The notes below the pieces were generated by a model. The model searched no databases. It saw only the letters and a program-made list of their open reading frames with translations, and had not been told where the DNA came from. Positions 7,679 to 17,634 of a stretch of 64,000 nucleotides of DNA are shown here, piece by piece. Both the position numbers and the translations under genes were made by a program. This stretch comes from Candidatus Scatomonas pullistercoris (GTDB taxonomy: Bacteria > Bacillota > Clostridia > Lachnospirales > Lachnospiraceae). The first letter of the stretch is position 1. Each line of letters opens with the position of its first letter. The stretch is from the NCBI GenBank assembly GCA_018713515.1, contig DVOO01000011.1:186001-250000 (forward strand). The letters run 5' to 3'.

Positions 7679-9556
7679 ATGGAGCAGCAGTCCGGAAATC
7701 AGAACGGGACACAGGGGGAGAATAAACAAAAAAACAGGAATGTATGGTGGCTTATTCTGGCGTGCCTTTTGATCCTGCTGATTGTCTTTGTGATCCTTCA
7801 GGGGGTTTCCAGGCAGCAGACGTCGGAAGAAATCTCCTACGATGCCTTTGTGGAAATGGTGCAGGAAGACCGGGTGGAGAAAATTGTGGTAACCACCTCG
7901 GATACGCTGGAGATCACAGCGGCCGGAGAGGGCGGCAGCGGAGAAAAAGCCAGATATACCACCAACATGGTGGGAGATGAGAATGCCCTTCTGGAACTGG
8001 TGGACGGCAGGGAGATTGAGATCTCCAAAGAACAGCCGGATATGGCGGAATCCATCCTGTCGGCGGTGGTGGGCATTGTGGTGCCGCTGCTGATGGTGGT
8101 GGTCGGCTTTATGATGATCATGCGCTACATGAATAAAAGCGGCGGCCTGATGGGTGTAGGAAAGAGTAAAGCCCGTTCCTATGTACAGCAGGAGACAGGG
8201 ATCACCTTTCAGGATGTGGCGGGCCAGGATGAGGCTAAAGAATCTCTGCAGGAGGTCGTGGACTTTCTGCATAACCCGGAGATGTACACCAAAATCGGGG
8301 CGAAGCTGCCAAAGGGCGCTCTTCTGGTGGGACCGCCGGGAACGGGAAAGACGCTTCTGGCCAAAGCGGTGGCCGGGGAAGCCCATGTGCCCTTTTTCTC
8401 CCTGTCCGGCTCGGAATTTGTGGAGATGTTTGTGGGCGTGGGCGCCTCCAGGGTGCGGGATCTGTTTGAAGAAGCAAAAAAGAGCGCGCCCTGCATCATT
8501 TTTATTGATGAGATTGACGCCATTGGAAAAACCCGGGACACCCATTACGGCGGCAATGATGAGCGGGAGCAGACCCTGAACCAGCTGCTGGCAGAGATGG
8601 ACGGCTTTGACAGCTCCAAGGGCCTGCTGATCCTGGCCGCCACCAACCGGCCGGAGGTGCTGGATCCCGCGCTTCTGCGGCCGGGACGCTTTGACCGGAG
8701 GATTATTGTGGACCGCCCGGATCTGAAGGGGCGCGTAAACATTCTGAAGGTGCACGCAAAGAAGGTGCTTCTGGACGAAACCGTGGACTTCGATGCCGTC
8801 GCCCTGGCCACCTCGGGAGCCGTAGGGTCAGATCTGGCCAATATGATCAATGAGGCGGCAATCCTGGCTGTAAAGCAGGGGAGGCAGGCCGTTTCCCAGA
8901 CGGATCTTTTTGAAGCGGTGGAGATTGTCCTCATGGGCAAGGAGAAGAAGGACCGGATCCTGAGTCAGGAGGAACGGCGCATTGTATCCTATCACGAGGT
9001 GGGCCATGCGCTGGTCAGCGCTCTGCAGAAGGATGCGGAGCCGGTGCAGAAGATCACCATCGTGCCAAGAACCATGGGAGCTCTTGGCTATGTCATGCAG
9101 GTGCCGGAGGAGGAGAAATACCTGAACACCCGAAAAGAACTGGAGGCCATGGTGGTGGGCCTGCTGGCCGGCCGGGCGGCGGAAGAGCTGGTCTTCGGCA
9201 ATGTGACCACCGGAGCGGCCAATGATATTGAACGGGCCACGAAGATCGTCCGCGCCATGATTACCCAGTACGGCATGTCTGAAAAGTTCGGCCTGATGGG
9301 TCTGGCAGAACAGGAGGACCAGTATCTGGAGGGGAGAATCCGCCTGAACTGCGGGGACGCCACGGCCACGGAGATTGACCATGAGGTAATGGGTCAGCTG
9401 AAGGCTGCCTATGAGGAGGCGAAGCGTCTCCTGTCAGAGAACAGAAAGGCGCTGGATGTGATCGCGGAATTCCTGATCCGGAGAGAAACGATTACAGGGA
9501 AAGAGTTTATGGAGCTGTTCCGCCAGGTGCAGGCGGAAGCGCCCGCTGAGGGATGA
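7679..9556 (+). CDS. ftsH: ATP-dependent zinc metalloprotease FtsH
   Basis: This is a membrane-anchored AAA+ protease that degrades misfolded membrane proteins and regulators. Two membrane helices (about residues 23-42 and 125-150) flank a small external domain. The AAA module has Walker A GPPGTGKT at residues 218-225, Walker [12 protein letters not shown] and the second region of homology ending RPGRFDR. The zinc site HEVGH begins at residue 439, with a later Glu/Asp-bearing helix completing the M41 peptidase. The 625-residue length is typical. Start at 7679 follows GGAGG. The gene overlaps the frame of uvrC at an ATGA junction. Confidence 0.96.
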   Translation: MEQQSGNQNGTQGENKQKNRNVWWLILACLLILLIVFVILQGVSRQQTSEEISYDAFVEMVQEDRVEKIVVTTSDTLEITAAGEGGSGEKARYTTNMVGDENALLELVDGREIEISKEQPDMAESILSAVVGIVVPLLMVVVGFMMIMRYMNKSGGLMGVGKSKARSYVQQETGITFQDVAGQDEAKESLQEVVDFLHNPEMYTKIGAKLPKGALLVGPPGTGKTLLAKAVAGEAHVPFFSLSGSEFVEMFVGVGASRVRDLFEEAKKSAPCIIFIDEIDAIGKTRDTHYGGNDEREQTLNQLLAEMDGFDSSKGLLILAATNRPEVLDPALLRPGRFDRRIIVDRPDLKGRVNILKVHAKKVLLDETVDFDAVALATSGAVGSDLANMINEAAILAVKQGRQAVSQTDLFEAVEIVLMGKEKKDRILSQEERRIVSYHEVGHALVSALQKDAEPVQKITIVPRTMGALGYVMQVPEEEKYLNTRKELEAMVVGLLAGRAAEELVFGNVTTGAANDIERATKIVRAMITQYGMSEKFGLMGLAEQEDQYLEGRIRLNCGDATATEIDHEVMGQLKAAYEEAKRLLSENRKALDVIAEFLIRRETITGKEFMELFRQVQAEAPAEG

Positions 9557-9558
9557 GT

Positions 9559-11400
9559 ATGGCATTTGATATTGAGGAGGAACTGAAAAAACTGCCGGGA
9601 AAGCCCGGCGTATATCTGATGCATGATGCCCGTGATGAGATCATTTATGTGGGAAAGGCGGTAAGCCTGAAGAACCGGGTCCGTCAATACTTTCAGAGCA
9701 GCAGGAACAAAGGGCTGAAAATTGAGAGCATGGTACCGCAGATTGCCAGGTTTGAATACATTGTGACGGATTCTGAGCTGGAGGCCCTGGTGCTGGAGTG
9801 CAATCTGATCAAAGAATACCGGCCCAAATACAATACCATGCTGAAGGATGACAAGGCATATCCTTTTATCCGGGTAACGCTTCAGGAGGAGTATCCCCGG
9901 GTGCTGTTTTCCAGAACCATGAAAAAGGATAAGTCGAAATATTATGGCCCCTATACCAGTGCGGCGGCTGTAAAGGAGACCATAGAGCTGATACGGAAGC
10001 TGTACCATCTCCGTTCCTGCAGTAAAAAGCTGCCGGCGGAAGGCGGCAGCAGGCCCTGCCTTTATTACCATATTCACCAGTGCAAAGCACCCTGCCAGGG
10101 CTGGATTTCCCGGGAGGAATACAGAAAACAGGTGGATCAGGCGCTGTGTTTTCTGAACGGCAATTTCCGGGAGGTTCTGGAAATGCTGACAGAAAAGATG
10201 AACCGGGCGGCGGAGGAGCTGAAGTTCGAGGAGGCCGCGGAGTACCGGGATCTGATGGACAGTGTCCGGCGGATCGGGGAGCATCAGAAGATAACCAGCG
10301 GAGACGGAGAAGACAAGGATGTGGTGGCGCTGGCTCTTGACCGGGAAGATGCAGTGGCGCAGGTGTTCTTTATCCGGGACGGAAAGCTGATCGGCCGGGA
10401 GCATTTTTATCTGCGGACGGCCGGGGAAGAGGGGCGGGGAGACGTACTGCAGAGCTTCCTGAAGCAGTTTTATGCCGGTACGCCTTTTATTCCCAGGGAG
10501 CTGATGCTGTCGGATGAGGTGGAAGAACAGGAGATCCTGGAAGAATGGCTGACCGGGAAAAGAGGGCAGAAGGTGCATATCCGGGTTCCTAAAAAGGGTA
10601 CGAAGGAAAAGCTGGTGGAGCTGGCCAGAAGAAATGCGGAAATTGTCCTGAATCAGGACCGGGAGCGCCTGAAGCGGGAGGAGGGGCGCACCATCGGCGC
10701 GATAAAAGAGATTGGCCGGTGGCTGGGCATAGAGCCTCCCGTAAGAATCGAAGCCTATGATATCTCCAATATCAGCGGATTTCAGTCTGTGGGCTCCATG
10801 GTGGTCTACGAGAAGGGAAAGCCAAAGCGGGCGGATTACCGAAAGTTCCGCATTCAGACGGTGACAGGCCCCAATGACTATGCCAGCATGGAGGAGGTTT
10901 TAAGCCGCCGGTTCCAGCGGGGACTGGCCCGGGACAGCGGCTTTGAACGGCTGCCGGATCTGATCCTTATGGACGGAGGCCGCGGCCAGGTGAATATCGC
11001 GCTGGCCGTCCTGGAAAAGCTGGGGCTGAAAATCCGGGTGTGCGGCATGGTAAAGGATGATAAGCACCGGACCAGAGGCCTGTATTTTCAGAACCGGGAG
11101 CTGCCCATCGACCGGGATTCGGAGGGATTTCATCTGATCACGCGGATTCAGGATGAGGCGCACCGGTTTGCCATTGAATATCACCGGCTGCTGCGAAGCA
11201 AAGGCCAGGTGCATTCGGTTCTGGATGACATTCCGGATATCGGGCCGGGCCGGAGAAAAGAACTGATGCGCCATTACCAGAGTCTGGACGAGATCCGGGA
11301 GGCTTCGGTGGAGGAACTGCGGGCCCTGCCCGCCATGAATGAGAAAGCGGCCCGCTCCGTGTATGCGTTTTTCCATAAAGAGACAGGGGTCTCCGGTTGA
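9559..11400 (+). CDS. uvrC: UvrABC system excinuclease subunit C
   Basis: UvrC makes both incisions in nucleotide-excision repair. An N-terminal GIY-YIG nuclease (GVYLMHD, then [18 protein letters not shown]) is followed by a UVR motif for UvrB contact (about residues 205-235, [17 protein letters not shown]), an RNase-H-like nuclease ([19 protein letters not shown]) and a C-terminal helix-hairpin-helix pair ([32 protein letters not shown]). The start at 9559 is preferred because GAGGG (9548-9552) is 6 bases away; the earlier in-frame ATG at 9553 directly abuts that site. It is translationally coupled to ftsH and carries the hprK promoter in its last bases. Confidence 0.95.
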   Translation: MAFDIEEELKKLPGKPGVYLMHDARDEIIYVGKAVSLKNRVRQYFQSSRNKGLKIESMVPQIARFEYIVTDSELEALVLECNLIKEYRPKYNTMLKDDKAYPFIRVTLQEEYPRVLFSRTMKKDKSKYYGPYTSAAAVKETIELIRKLYHLRSCSKKLPAEGGSRPCLYYHIHQCKAPCQGWISREEYRKQVDQALCFLNGNFREVLEMLTEKMNRAAEELKFEEAAEYRDLMDSVRRIGEHQKITSGDGEDKDVVALALDREDAVAQVFFIRDGKLIGREHFYLRTAGEEGRGDVLQSFLKQFYAGTPFIPRELMLSDEVEEQEILEEWLTGKRGQKVHIRVPKKGTKEKLVELARRNAEIVLNQDRERLKREEGRTIGAIKEIGRWLGIEPPVRIEAYDISNISGFQSVGSMVVYEKGKPKRADYRKFRIQTVTGPNDYASMEEVLSRRFQRGLARDSGFERLPDLILMDGGRGQVNIALAVLEKLGLKIRVCGMVKDDKHRTRGLYFQNRELPIDRDSEGFHLITRIQDEAHRFAIEYHRLLRSKGQVHSVLDDIPDIGPGRRKELMRHYQSLDEIREASVEELRALPAMNEKAARSVYAFFHKETGVSG

Positions 11401-11425
11401 AGCGGGGATTCGGATATGGTATGAT
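11397..11425 (+). promoter_or_regulatory. Sigma-A promoter for hprK-glcK
   Basis: TTGAAG (11397-11402), a 17-base spacer and TATGAT (11420-11425) overlap the uvrC stop codon and lie about 48 bases before the hprK start. Confidence 0.6.
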
Positions 11426-11472
11426 AAATGCAAACAGCGGCCTGCGCGCGCCGCGGCAAAAAGGAGAGCCTG

Positions 11473-12405
11473 ATGAAATACATTACATTATCAAAACTTG
11501 TGGAAGCGCTGGATCTGCGCAATATGACGCCGGAGATTGATACGGACGAGTGCAGGATCACGATTCCGGAAATTAACCGTCCCGCCCTGCAGCTGACGGG
11601 ATATTTTGAGCATTTTGCCAATGAGCGGGTACAGATCATCGGGTACGTGGAGTTCACGTATCTGCAGCATCTGGAGCTGGAGGAGAGGAAGGCGGCCTAC
11701 GAAGCCTTTATTTCCAAAGAGATTCCCTGCGTGATTTTTACAACGCTGACGAAACCGGGCCCCGAGCTGCTGGAGCTGGCCCGGAAATACGGGGTGCCCA
11801 CCCTGTGCACCGATAAGAGCACCTCTGCTTTTACGGCGGAGATTATCCGGTGGATGGGTGTGGAGCTTGCTCCCACCATATCCATCCACGGCGTGCTGGT
11901 GGATGTGTTCGGCGAGGGCGTTCTGATCATGGGCGAGAGCGGAATCGGAAAGAGCGAGGCGGCGCTGGAGCTGATCAAGCGAGGCCACCGTCTCATCAGC
12001 GATGATGTGGTGGAGATCAGCAAAGTCAGCGATGTGACGCTGGTGGGAACGGCCCCTGACATTACCCGGCACTTTATAGAGCTGCGCGGAATCGGGATCA
12101 TCGATGTGAAAATGCTGTACGGTGTTGAATGTGTGGAAAATACCCATTCCATTGATCTGGTGATCAAGCTGGAAGAGTGGGACCGGGACAAAGAGTATGA
12201 CCGTCTGGGCCTGGAGGAGGAATATACGGAGTTTCTGGGCAACAAGGTGGTCTGCCATTCCCTCCCCATCCGGCCGGGCCGGAATCTGGCCATCATTGTG
12301 GAGACGGCCGCCGTCAACCACCGCCAGAAGAAGATGGGATACAACGCGGCACAGGAGCTGTACAAGCGTGTGCAGGAAAATCTTGCCAGGAAGCGGGGAG
12401 AATAA
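11473..12405 (+). CDS. hprK: HPr kinase/phosphorylase
   Basis: This bifunctional enzyme phosphorylates or dephosphorylates Ser46 of the phosphotransferase protein HPr, setting carbon catabolite repression through CcpA in low-GC Gram-positives. The C-terminal half has the P-loop GESGIGKS at residues 154-161, the capping His in SIHG and the family motif LRGIGIIDVKMLYG (around residue 205). The 310-residue length is standard. The Met at 11473 was chosen because AAGGAG lies 8 bases upstream; a longer frame from 11428 lacks a site. glcK starts 3 bases after the stop, linking catabolite control to glucose phosphorylation. Confidence 0.95.
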   Translation: MKYITLSKLVEALDLRNMTPEIDTDECRITIPEINRPALQLTGYFEHFANERVQIIGYVEFTYLQHLELEERKAAYEAFISKEIPCVIFTTLTKPGPELLELARKYGVPTLCTDKSTSAFTAEIIRWMGVELAPTISIHGVLVDVFGEGVLIMGESGIGKSEAALELIKRGHRLISDDVVEISKVSDVTLVGTAPDITRHFIELRGIGIIDVKMLYGVECVENTHSIDLVIKLEEWDRDKEYDRLGLEEEYTEFLGNKVVCHSLPIRPGRNLAIIVETAAVNHRQKKMGYNAAQELYKRVQENLARKRGE

Positions 12406-12408
12406 GAG

Positions 12409-13347
12409 ATGAAAGAAAAAGTAGTATTTGGAATTGATGTGGGCGGCACCACGGTGAAATGCGGGCTCTTTACCACAGAGGGAAAGCTGCTGGAGATGTG
12501 GGAGATCCCTACCAGAACGGAGAACGGCGGAGCTGCCATCCTTCCGGATGTGGCCCGGACGGTGAAGGATAAGATCCGGGAGAGAGGACTGGATGCAGCC
12601 CGCATTCTGGGGCTCGGCATCGGAGTGCCCGGGCCGGTCAATACCCGGGGTGAAGTGGCCACAGCCGTGAATCTGCACTGGGGCTACAAGAATGTGGCGG
12701 GCGAGCTGCAGGAAGCTCTTGGCTGCAGGGTCTGTGTGGGCAACGATGCCAACGTGGCAGCCCTGGGAGAGATGTGGATGGGAGGCGGAAAGGGAGCCTC
12801 CAATCTGATTCTTCTTACGCTGGGAACCGGCGTGGGCGGCGGCGTCATTGTAGACGGAAGGATTGTGGCGGGAGCCCACGGAGCCGGGGGTGAGGTGGGA
12901 CACGCGTGTGTGAACCCGGAGGAGCCGGAGGTCTGCAACTGCGGTAATCACGGATGCCTGGAACAGATGGCGTCCGCCACTGGTCTGGTCCGGCTGGCGG
13001 AAAGGTATCTGGCCTCATCGGAAGCAGAAAGCAGTCTGCGGAAAACAAAGCTTTCCGCGAAGGCGGTCTTCGATGCCTATAAGGTGGGAGACGGTGCTGC
13101 AGCTGCGATTGTGGAGGAGTTTGCCGGCTATCTGGGAAGAACCATGGCGGTTTTTGCCTGCGTCACCGATCCGGAAATTTTCGTCCTGGGCGGCGGCGTT
13201 TCCAAAGCCGGAGAAGTTCTGGTGCAGGCGGTAGAAAAACATTATAGAAAGCATGCCTTTTCTTCCTGCAAAGATACGCCCATTGTGCTGGCCGAGCTGG
13301 GAAATGAGGCCGGTATCTACGGGGCGGCCCGGATGGTTTTGGACTAG
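12409..13347 (+). CDS. glcK: ROK-family glucokinase
   Basis: This kinase makes glucose-6-phosphate in the cytoplasm. The phosphate-binding motif GIDVGGTTVKCG is at residues 8-19, and GTGVGGG is in the second lobe. The ROK zinc site is complete: His165 (GEVGH) and Cys176, Cys178 and Cys183 in CNCGNHGCLE. The 312-residue length is normal. The start follows GGGGAG. It is co-transcribed with hprK and ends just before a strong terminator. Glucokinase rather than another sugar kinase is inferred from the close match to Firmicute GlcK motifs. Confidence 0.92.
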   Translation: MKEKVVFGIDVGGTTVKCGLFTTEGKLLEMWEIPTRTENGGAAILPDVARTVKDKIRERGLDAARILGLGIGVPGPVNTRGEVATAVNLHWGYKNVAGELQEALGCRVCVGNDANVAALGEMWMGGGKGASNLILLTLGTGVGGGVIVDGRIVAGAHGAGGEVGHACVNPEEPEVCNCGNHGCLEQMASATGLVRLAERYLASSEAESSLRKTKLSAKAVFDAYKVGDGAAAAIVEEFAGYLGRTMAVFACVTDPEIFVLGGGVSKAGEVLVQAVEKHYRKHAFSSCKDTPIVLAELGNEAGIYGAARMVLD

Positions 13348-13388
13348 AGGGAAAGTCTCTGGCCGTTCAGTTATAAAAAATGCAATAG

Positions 13389-13432
13389 AAACGGGAGCCC
13401 GTGCATCTTGCTGATGCGGGACTCCCGTTTTT
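13389..13432. terminator. Terminator between convergent glcK and the penicillin-binding protein gene
   Basis: A long hairpin (AAACGGGAG ... CTCCCGTTT, with further pairing inside) ends in five T on the plus strand and has A-rich flanks for use on the minus strand too. Confidence 0.75.
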
Positions 13433-13477
13433 AGAATTCGGAGGGCGCTTGGATGAGCAGCCCTCCCTGCTTTCTGT

Positions 13478-16021
13478 TTAACCTCCTTCGCTCCGGGTCG
13501 ATTCCTCCGGAGGCTCCGGCGTGCTGCCGGGATCTTCCGAAGGCTCCGGCGTCTGCGTGGGCGTTGCCTCCGGTGTCTGCGTGGGTTCCTGGGTAGGCGT
13601 GGGCGTTGCCTCCGGCGTCTGGGCGGGCGTGGGCGTCGCCGTTGGACGGGAGGTAGGTGTGGGCGTGGGAGTCGGCGTTGGAACCGGCACATGCTGCGTA
13701 CAGCGGACGGTAGGTACATTGGAACTGTCAAAATATTCCGCTGTCCGCGTACAGCCGGTGCCGGCCAGAAGCCCGGAGTCCGCGCAGATGGTGACTCTTT
13801 CCACCGTGGAAGGCTGTTCAAATTCCTTATCTTCCAGTCCCTCATGGATCCGGTTCATAACATTCCGCCACAGGGTCTGGTGATAGCCGCGGGCCTCCGC
13901 TGGAAGCTCCGCGTTTACATCGTATCCTGCCCAGACGGCCGCCGTATAATAAGGCGTGAAACCGGCAAACACCAGATCCATATAGGAGGTGGTGGTACCT
14001 GTCTTGCCCGCCAGGGTCATATTGTCCAGCTGGAAAGGCGTACCGGTTCCCTCCGATACAACGTCCTCCATAGCGCTGGTCAGCAGGTAGGCGGTACTTT
14101 CCTTAAACACCCGGGTCTCCACCGGGGTATTTTCCAGAAGAACATTTCCTTCCTGATCGGTAACCTTTGTATAGAAAACCGGTTCCACGTAGATTCCGCC
14201 ATTGGCAATGGCCGCGTAGGCGGCGGTCAGCTCCAGATTGCTGACGCCGTTGGTGATGCCGCCCAGAGCCAGAGGCTGGATTTCGTCCTGGCCCTCTTCC
14301 AGCGTTGTGAAGCCCAGGCGCAGCAGATAGCGAAAGCCGGCAGAAGGAGTGATCTCCGTCAGGACCTTTACGGCCGGAATATTAATGGAATTGATGATGG
14401 CTGTACGGACAGTCACATCCCCGCGGTACGTGTTATCTGAATTGTGGAGAGGCGTTCCGTCTGCGTAATTATAGGGTTCGTCCTCAATGTGGGTGGCCAG
14501 GGTGACCGCGCCGGTCTCCAGAGCCGGGCCGTAGGCGGACAGGATCTTAAAGGTGGATCCGGGCTGTTCGTAAGTGTCCGTGGCCCTGTTCAGCGTCAGG
14601 CTGGCGGTTTTTTCGCCCCGCCCGCCGACAATTCCCTTGACATAACCTGTAGACTGCTCGATGACAGTCATGGCCGCCTGGGGCTGAGGCGTGAAGCTGC
14701 TTCTCTCCGCCACGATGGTATCCCCCTCGCCGACTACGGCCGCCTTATACTGATCAATATAGCTCTGAGCCTCCTCCTGTGAACTGAAGAGGAGGTCGAA
14801 AGAGGAATCTCCCTGTTCGCGGAAATAGAGCTGCAGCATCTCACGGCTGTAGTTCTGCCGCGTTCCGTTGGCGTGGTCCACCGTCAGGGCCCAGTCCAGC
14901 CCCACCTCCACCTCGGAAGGATAATTAGCCTCATTTTGGAATTCTTCCTCCATGATCTGCTGGATATGGGGATCCTGGGTGCTGTAAATGCGGAGCCCTC
15001 CGCTGTAAATAGCATTGTTGGCCTGTACCTCTGTATACCCCTTCTGCTCCATCAGATCAGTGCGCACCTGGCCGATCAGCTCATCAATAAAATAAGAATA
15101 GGGAGCCGCCTCCGTATCAGCCGTCTCCGCATGTTGCTGGATTCTGGTGTAAACATCGTCCGCCAGGGCCTCATCGTGCTCGGCCTGTGTGATATATCCC
15201 TGCTCCAGCATGTAATCCAGCACCGTCTCCCGCCGTATGGCGTTATTTTCCGGGTGATTCAGAGGATTCCATTTGGTGGGGTTCTGAGGAATGGCAGCAA
15301 GCACCGCGCATTCCGACAGAGTCAGATCCTTGCAGTCTTTTCCGAAATATGTCTGGGCGGCGGTCTGGACACCGTAGGCGCCGGACCCGAAATTCACTGT
15401 GTTCAGATAGTTCTCCAGGATCACCGCCTTTGTGTCGGCGCCCTCTTCGGTCAGGGCTTTTTCCAGCTTTACGGCAAGATACTGTTCCTGGATCTTTCGC
15501 TTGATGGATTCGAAGGTGCTTTCCTCTGTCCAGTCCGTAAACACGTTGTTTTTCAGCAGCTGCTGGGTAATGGTGCTGGCTCCCTCCGTGCGCTGAAAAC
15601 CGGAGCTCACTGCCACCGCGATAGCCCGGAGCATACCCTGGGGATCTACGCCGTTATGTTCATAAAAACGAGAATCCTCAATGGCCACGATTGCGTGCTG
15701 CATATGCACGGGAATGTCTTCTATGGACACGGAAACACGGTTCCCGCCGGCGTAGGTCAGACGCTGCATCTGATTGCCGTCCGAATCATATACGAAGGTT
15801 GCGTATCCCATGGGCATAATATTTACATCGGAGATATCGGGAGCGCTGGCAATGATGCCCCGGTACGCGCCGATGCCAAGGCAGATCACAATCGTAAAAA
15901 CAGCCAGGATGCTGTACAGGATTACCCGGAGCGCGGAAACGCCAGCCTTCTTCTTCAGCCTTCCGGAAGAGGAGTCCAGCTGCGCCTTCCGCTCCAGAAC
16001 CTTTTTCTGGCCTAAATTCAT
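13478..16021 (-). CDS. ponA: Class A penicillin-binding protein (PBP1A-type) with Pro/Thr-rich tail
   Basis: This is a bifunctional peptidoglycan glycosyltransferase and transpeptidase. A membrane anchor (about residues 30-55) precedes the GT51 domain (AIVAIEDSRFYEHNGVD, then EGASTITQQLLKN). The transpeptidase has the nucleophile Ser in PGSTFKILSAYG, an SDN-type motif and KTGTT. The last 70 or so residues are a low-complexity Pro/Thr/Glu tail made of PTPTPT and TPEATPTQ-like units, probably extracellular. The start at 16021 has AGGAGGAAG upstream; the frame extends to 16090 but without a site. It is monocistronic and convergent with glcK. Confidence 0.93.
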   Translation of the reverse strand: MNLGQKKVLERKAQLDSSSGRLKKKAGVSALRVILYSILAVFTIVICLGIGAYRGIIASAPDISDVNIMPMGYATFVYDSDGNQMQRLTYAGGNRVSVSIEDIPVHMQHAIVAIEDSRFYEHNGVDPQGMLRAIAVAVSSGFQRTEGASTITQQLLKNNVFTDWTEESTFESIKRKIQEQYLAVKLEKALTEEGADTKAVILENYLNTVNFGSGAYGVQTAAQTYFGKDCKDLTLSECAVLAAIPQNPTKWNPLNHPENNAIRRETVLDYMLEQGYITQAEHDEALADDVYTRIQQHAETADTEAAPYSYFIDELIGQVRTDLMEQKGYTEVQANNAIYSGGLRIYSTQDPHIQQIMEEEFQNEANYPSEVEVGLDWALTVDHANGTRQNYSREMLQLYFREQGDSSFDLLFSSQEEAQSYIDQYKAAVVGEGDTIVAERSSFTPQPQAAMTVIEQSTGYVKGIVGGRGEKTASLTLNRATDTYEQPGSTFKILSAYGPALETGAVTLATHIEDEPYNYADGTPLHNSDNTYRGDVTVRTAIINSINIPAVKVLTEITPSAGFRYLLRLGFTTLEEGQDEIQPLALGGITNGVSNLELTAAYAAIANGGIYVEPVFYTKVTDQEGNVLLENTPVETRVFKESTAYLLTSAMEDVVSEGTGTPFQLDNMTLAGKTGTTTSYMDLVFAGFTPYYTAAVWAGYDVNAELPAEARGYHQTLWRNVMNRIHEGLEDKEFEQPSTVERVTICADSGLLAGTGCTRTAEYFDSSNVPTVRCTQHVPVPTPTPTPTPTSRPTATPTPAQTPEATPTPTQEPTQTPEATPTQTPEPSEDPGSTPEPPEESTRSEGG

Positions 16022-16098
16022 GTTGCTTCCTCCTAAGTCTGTCTTTTTCGTAATCCGGATGCCGGAGCGAAAAGCGCTTAAAACCGGCACCTACCTTA

Positions 16099-16104
16099 TA
16101 GTAT
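16099..16104 (-). promoter_or_regulatory. Extended -10 element for the penicillin-binding protein gene
   Basis: On the minus strand TATACT is preceded by TGG (an extended -10), 78 bases before the start at 16021. No good -35 was found, so only the -10 is called. Confidence 0.35.
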
Positions 16105-16162
16105 ACCAAAGTTCCCATTTTAAATAAAGCGAAAAGTAAAAAGATGGATGAAGCCGGCAAGG

Positions 16163-16191
16163 TTGCAATCAGAGCCGTTTTATGGCATGAT
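16163..16191 (+). promoter_or_regulatory. Possible sigma-A promoter for yigZ
   Basis: TTGCAA (16163-16168), a 17-base spacer and CATGAT (16186-16191) stand 33 bases before the start codon at 16224. Confidence 0.4.
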
Positions 16192-16223
16192 GAAATGGAG
16201 GAATCAAAAGGCGGTGTTAAGAT

Positions 16224-16874
16224 ATGCTGGAAAAATATAAAACGGTTTATACAGGCGGAGAGGCCGAGATTATAGAAAAAAAATCGCGTTTTATCGGTAC
16301 GGTGCGTCCGGCCGGGTCCGAGGAGGAGGCGGTTGCCTTCCTGGAAGAGATGCGGAAGAAATACTGGGACGCCACCCACAATTGTTTCGCGTATGTGGCG
16401 GGAGAGAGAAGAGAATGGGTGCGGGCAGCGGATGACGGTGAACCCTCCGGCACGGCCGGGCGGCCCATGCTGGATGTCCTTCTGGGAGAGGATCTGTACA
16501 ATACGGCTGTGGTGGTAACACGGTATTTCGGGGGAACGCTTCTGGGCACCGGAGGACTGGTGAGGGCCTACTCCAGGGCTGTGCAGGAGGCGCTGAAAGC
16601 CTGTACGGTCATAGAAAAATGCCGCGGGAGTCTTCTGGAAATTGAGACGGATTACGGGGATCTGGGAAAGATCCAGTATATCCTGGGGCAGCGCAAAATC
16701 CCCCTGCTCCAGTCCGCGTATACAGACCGGGTGGTTCTGGAGGTGATTCTTCCCGTTCAGGGGGAGGGAGAGCTTAAGAAGGCTCTTACGGAGTCGACGG
16801 GAGGGAGAGCCTGCATCCGGGAGAAGGGGAATCCCTGGTACGCAGAGATCGGCGGCCAGGTAAAAATATTCTGA
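16224..16874 (+). CDS. yigZ: YigZ/IMPACT family protein
   Basis: The 216-residue protein has the two-domain layout of the YigZ family: an N-terminal IMPACT/UPF0029 domain with the signature DGEPSGTAGRPMLDVLL (about residues 72-90) and VVTRYFGGTLLGTGGLVRAY, then a C-terminal ferredoxin-like DUF1949 domain. The family is widespread and thought to bind nucleic acid or the ribosome; its bacterial role is not settled. An AAGGCGG site precedes the start. It is monocistronic and converges on the cyclophilin gene across a perfect hairpin. Confidence 0.9.
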   Translation: MLEKYKTVYTGGEAEIIEKKSRFIGTVRPAGSEEEAVAFLEEMRKKYWDATHNCFAYVAGERREWVRAADDGEPSGTAGRPMLDVLLGEDLYNTAVVVTRYFGGTLLGTGGLVRAYSRAVQEALKACTVIEKCRGSLLEIETDYGDLGKIQYILGQRKIPLLQSAYTDRVVLEVILPVQGEGELKKALTESTGGRACIREKGNPWYAEIGGQVKIF

Positions 16875-16911
16875 AGAGGCCGCGAAAGCCGCGGCAGGGG
16901 AAGAAAACAGA

Positions 16912-16949
16912 GACAGGGAGATCTGAAAGGCTTTTCAGATCTCCCTGTC
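16912..16949. terminator. Bidirectional terminator between yigZ and the cyclophilin gene
   Basis: A perfect 17-base-pair stem (16912-16928 with 16933-16949) closes a 4-base loop midway between two convergent genes. The stem contains its own U-rich and A-rich arms, which suits both directions. Confidence 0.65.
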
Positions 16950-16962
16950 CGGCTGCGGTGCG

Positions 16963-17481
16963 TCAGCGCTTTTCAGGTTCCGGATACGCTTCTCCCAGCG
17001 TGTCCACGGTAATGGAACGGATCACCTGGGGAATTCTGGGGCAGTCCCGGAAATCTGTGGGCACATTGGCAATCCTGTCCACCACCTCCAGGCCCTCCGT
17101 AATTTTCCCGAAGGCCGCGTAGGCGCCGTCCAGGTGGGGGGCCGCTTTGTGCATAATGAAGAACTGGCTGCCGGCGGAATCAGGATGCATGGCTCTGGCC
17201 ATGGAGAGCACTCCTTCTGTGTGCCGCAGGTCATTTTTTACGCCGTTCTGGGCGAACTCTCCCTTGATGGAGTAGCCGGGGCCGCCGGTGCCGGTTCCCT
17301 CGGGACAGCCTCCCTGAATCATAAAGCCGGGGATCACCCGGTGGAAGGTCAGGCCGTTGTAAAAGCCCTTCTGCACCAGAGAAATGAAATTGCGCACGGT
17401 ATTGGGGGCGATTTCCGGATACAGCTCCCCCTTCATGACATCGCCGTTTTCCATGGTAATGGTAATCTTCGGATTGGACAT
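16963..17481 (-). CDS. ppiB: Cyclophilin-type peptidyl-prolyl cis-trans isomerase
   Basis: This 172-residue cytoplasmic protein catalyses proline isomerisation during folding. The active-site motif FHRVIPGFMIQGG is at about residues 42-54, and the GSQFFIMH and LDGAYAAFGKI segments follow as usual for cyclophilins. There is no signal peptide. The start at 17481 was chosen because AAAGGAAA lies upstream; a Met seven codons earlier overlaps that site. A near-consensus promoter is at 17534-17562. Confidence 0.93.
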   Translation of the reverse strand: MSNPKITITMENGDVMKGELYPEIAPNTVRNFISLVQKGFYNGLTFHRVIPGFMIQGGCPEGTGTGGPGYSIKGEFAQNGVKNDLRHTEGVLSMARAMHPDSAGSQFFIMHKAAPHLDGAYAAFGKITEGLEVVDRIANVPTDFRDCPRIPQVIRSITVDTLGEAYPEPEKR

Positions 17482-17533
17482 ATTTTTTAAGTTTCCTTTC
17501 ATAAATATAGTGCCTCTGGAACAGGCAGCTTTC

Positions 17534-17562
17534 ATTATAAGACAAACAGGGGAAAAGCGCAA
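17534..17562 (-). promoter_or_regulatory. Sigma-A promoter for the cyclophilin gene
   Basis: On the minus strand TTGCGC (17562-17557) and TATAAT (17539-17534) are separated by 17 bases, about 55 bases before the start. Confidence 0.65.
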
Positions 17563-17570
17563 TTCTTTCG

Positions 17571-17600
17571 TTGCCAGCTCTGCTGCTCCTGTGCTAAGAT
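17571..17600 (+). promoter_or_regulatory. Probable sigma-A promoter for tsaE-tsaB-rimI
   Basis: TTGCCA (17571-17576), an 18-base spacer and TAAGAT (17595-17600) lie 35 bases before tsaE, divergent from the cyclophilin promoter. Confidence 0.45.
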
Positions 17601-17634
17601 AAGTCAGAACACCGTAAAAGATGGGAGAGAGAGA

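Noticed and set aside
13500-13690. GC-rich direct repeats that might be a CRISPR or non-coding tandem repeat
   Set aside because: They are in frame within the penicillin-binding protein and encode its Pro/Thr-rich tail, with no regular spacers.
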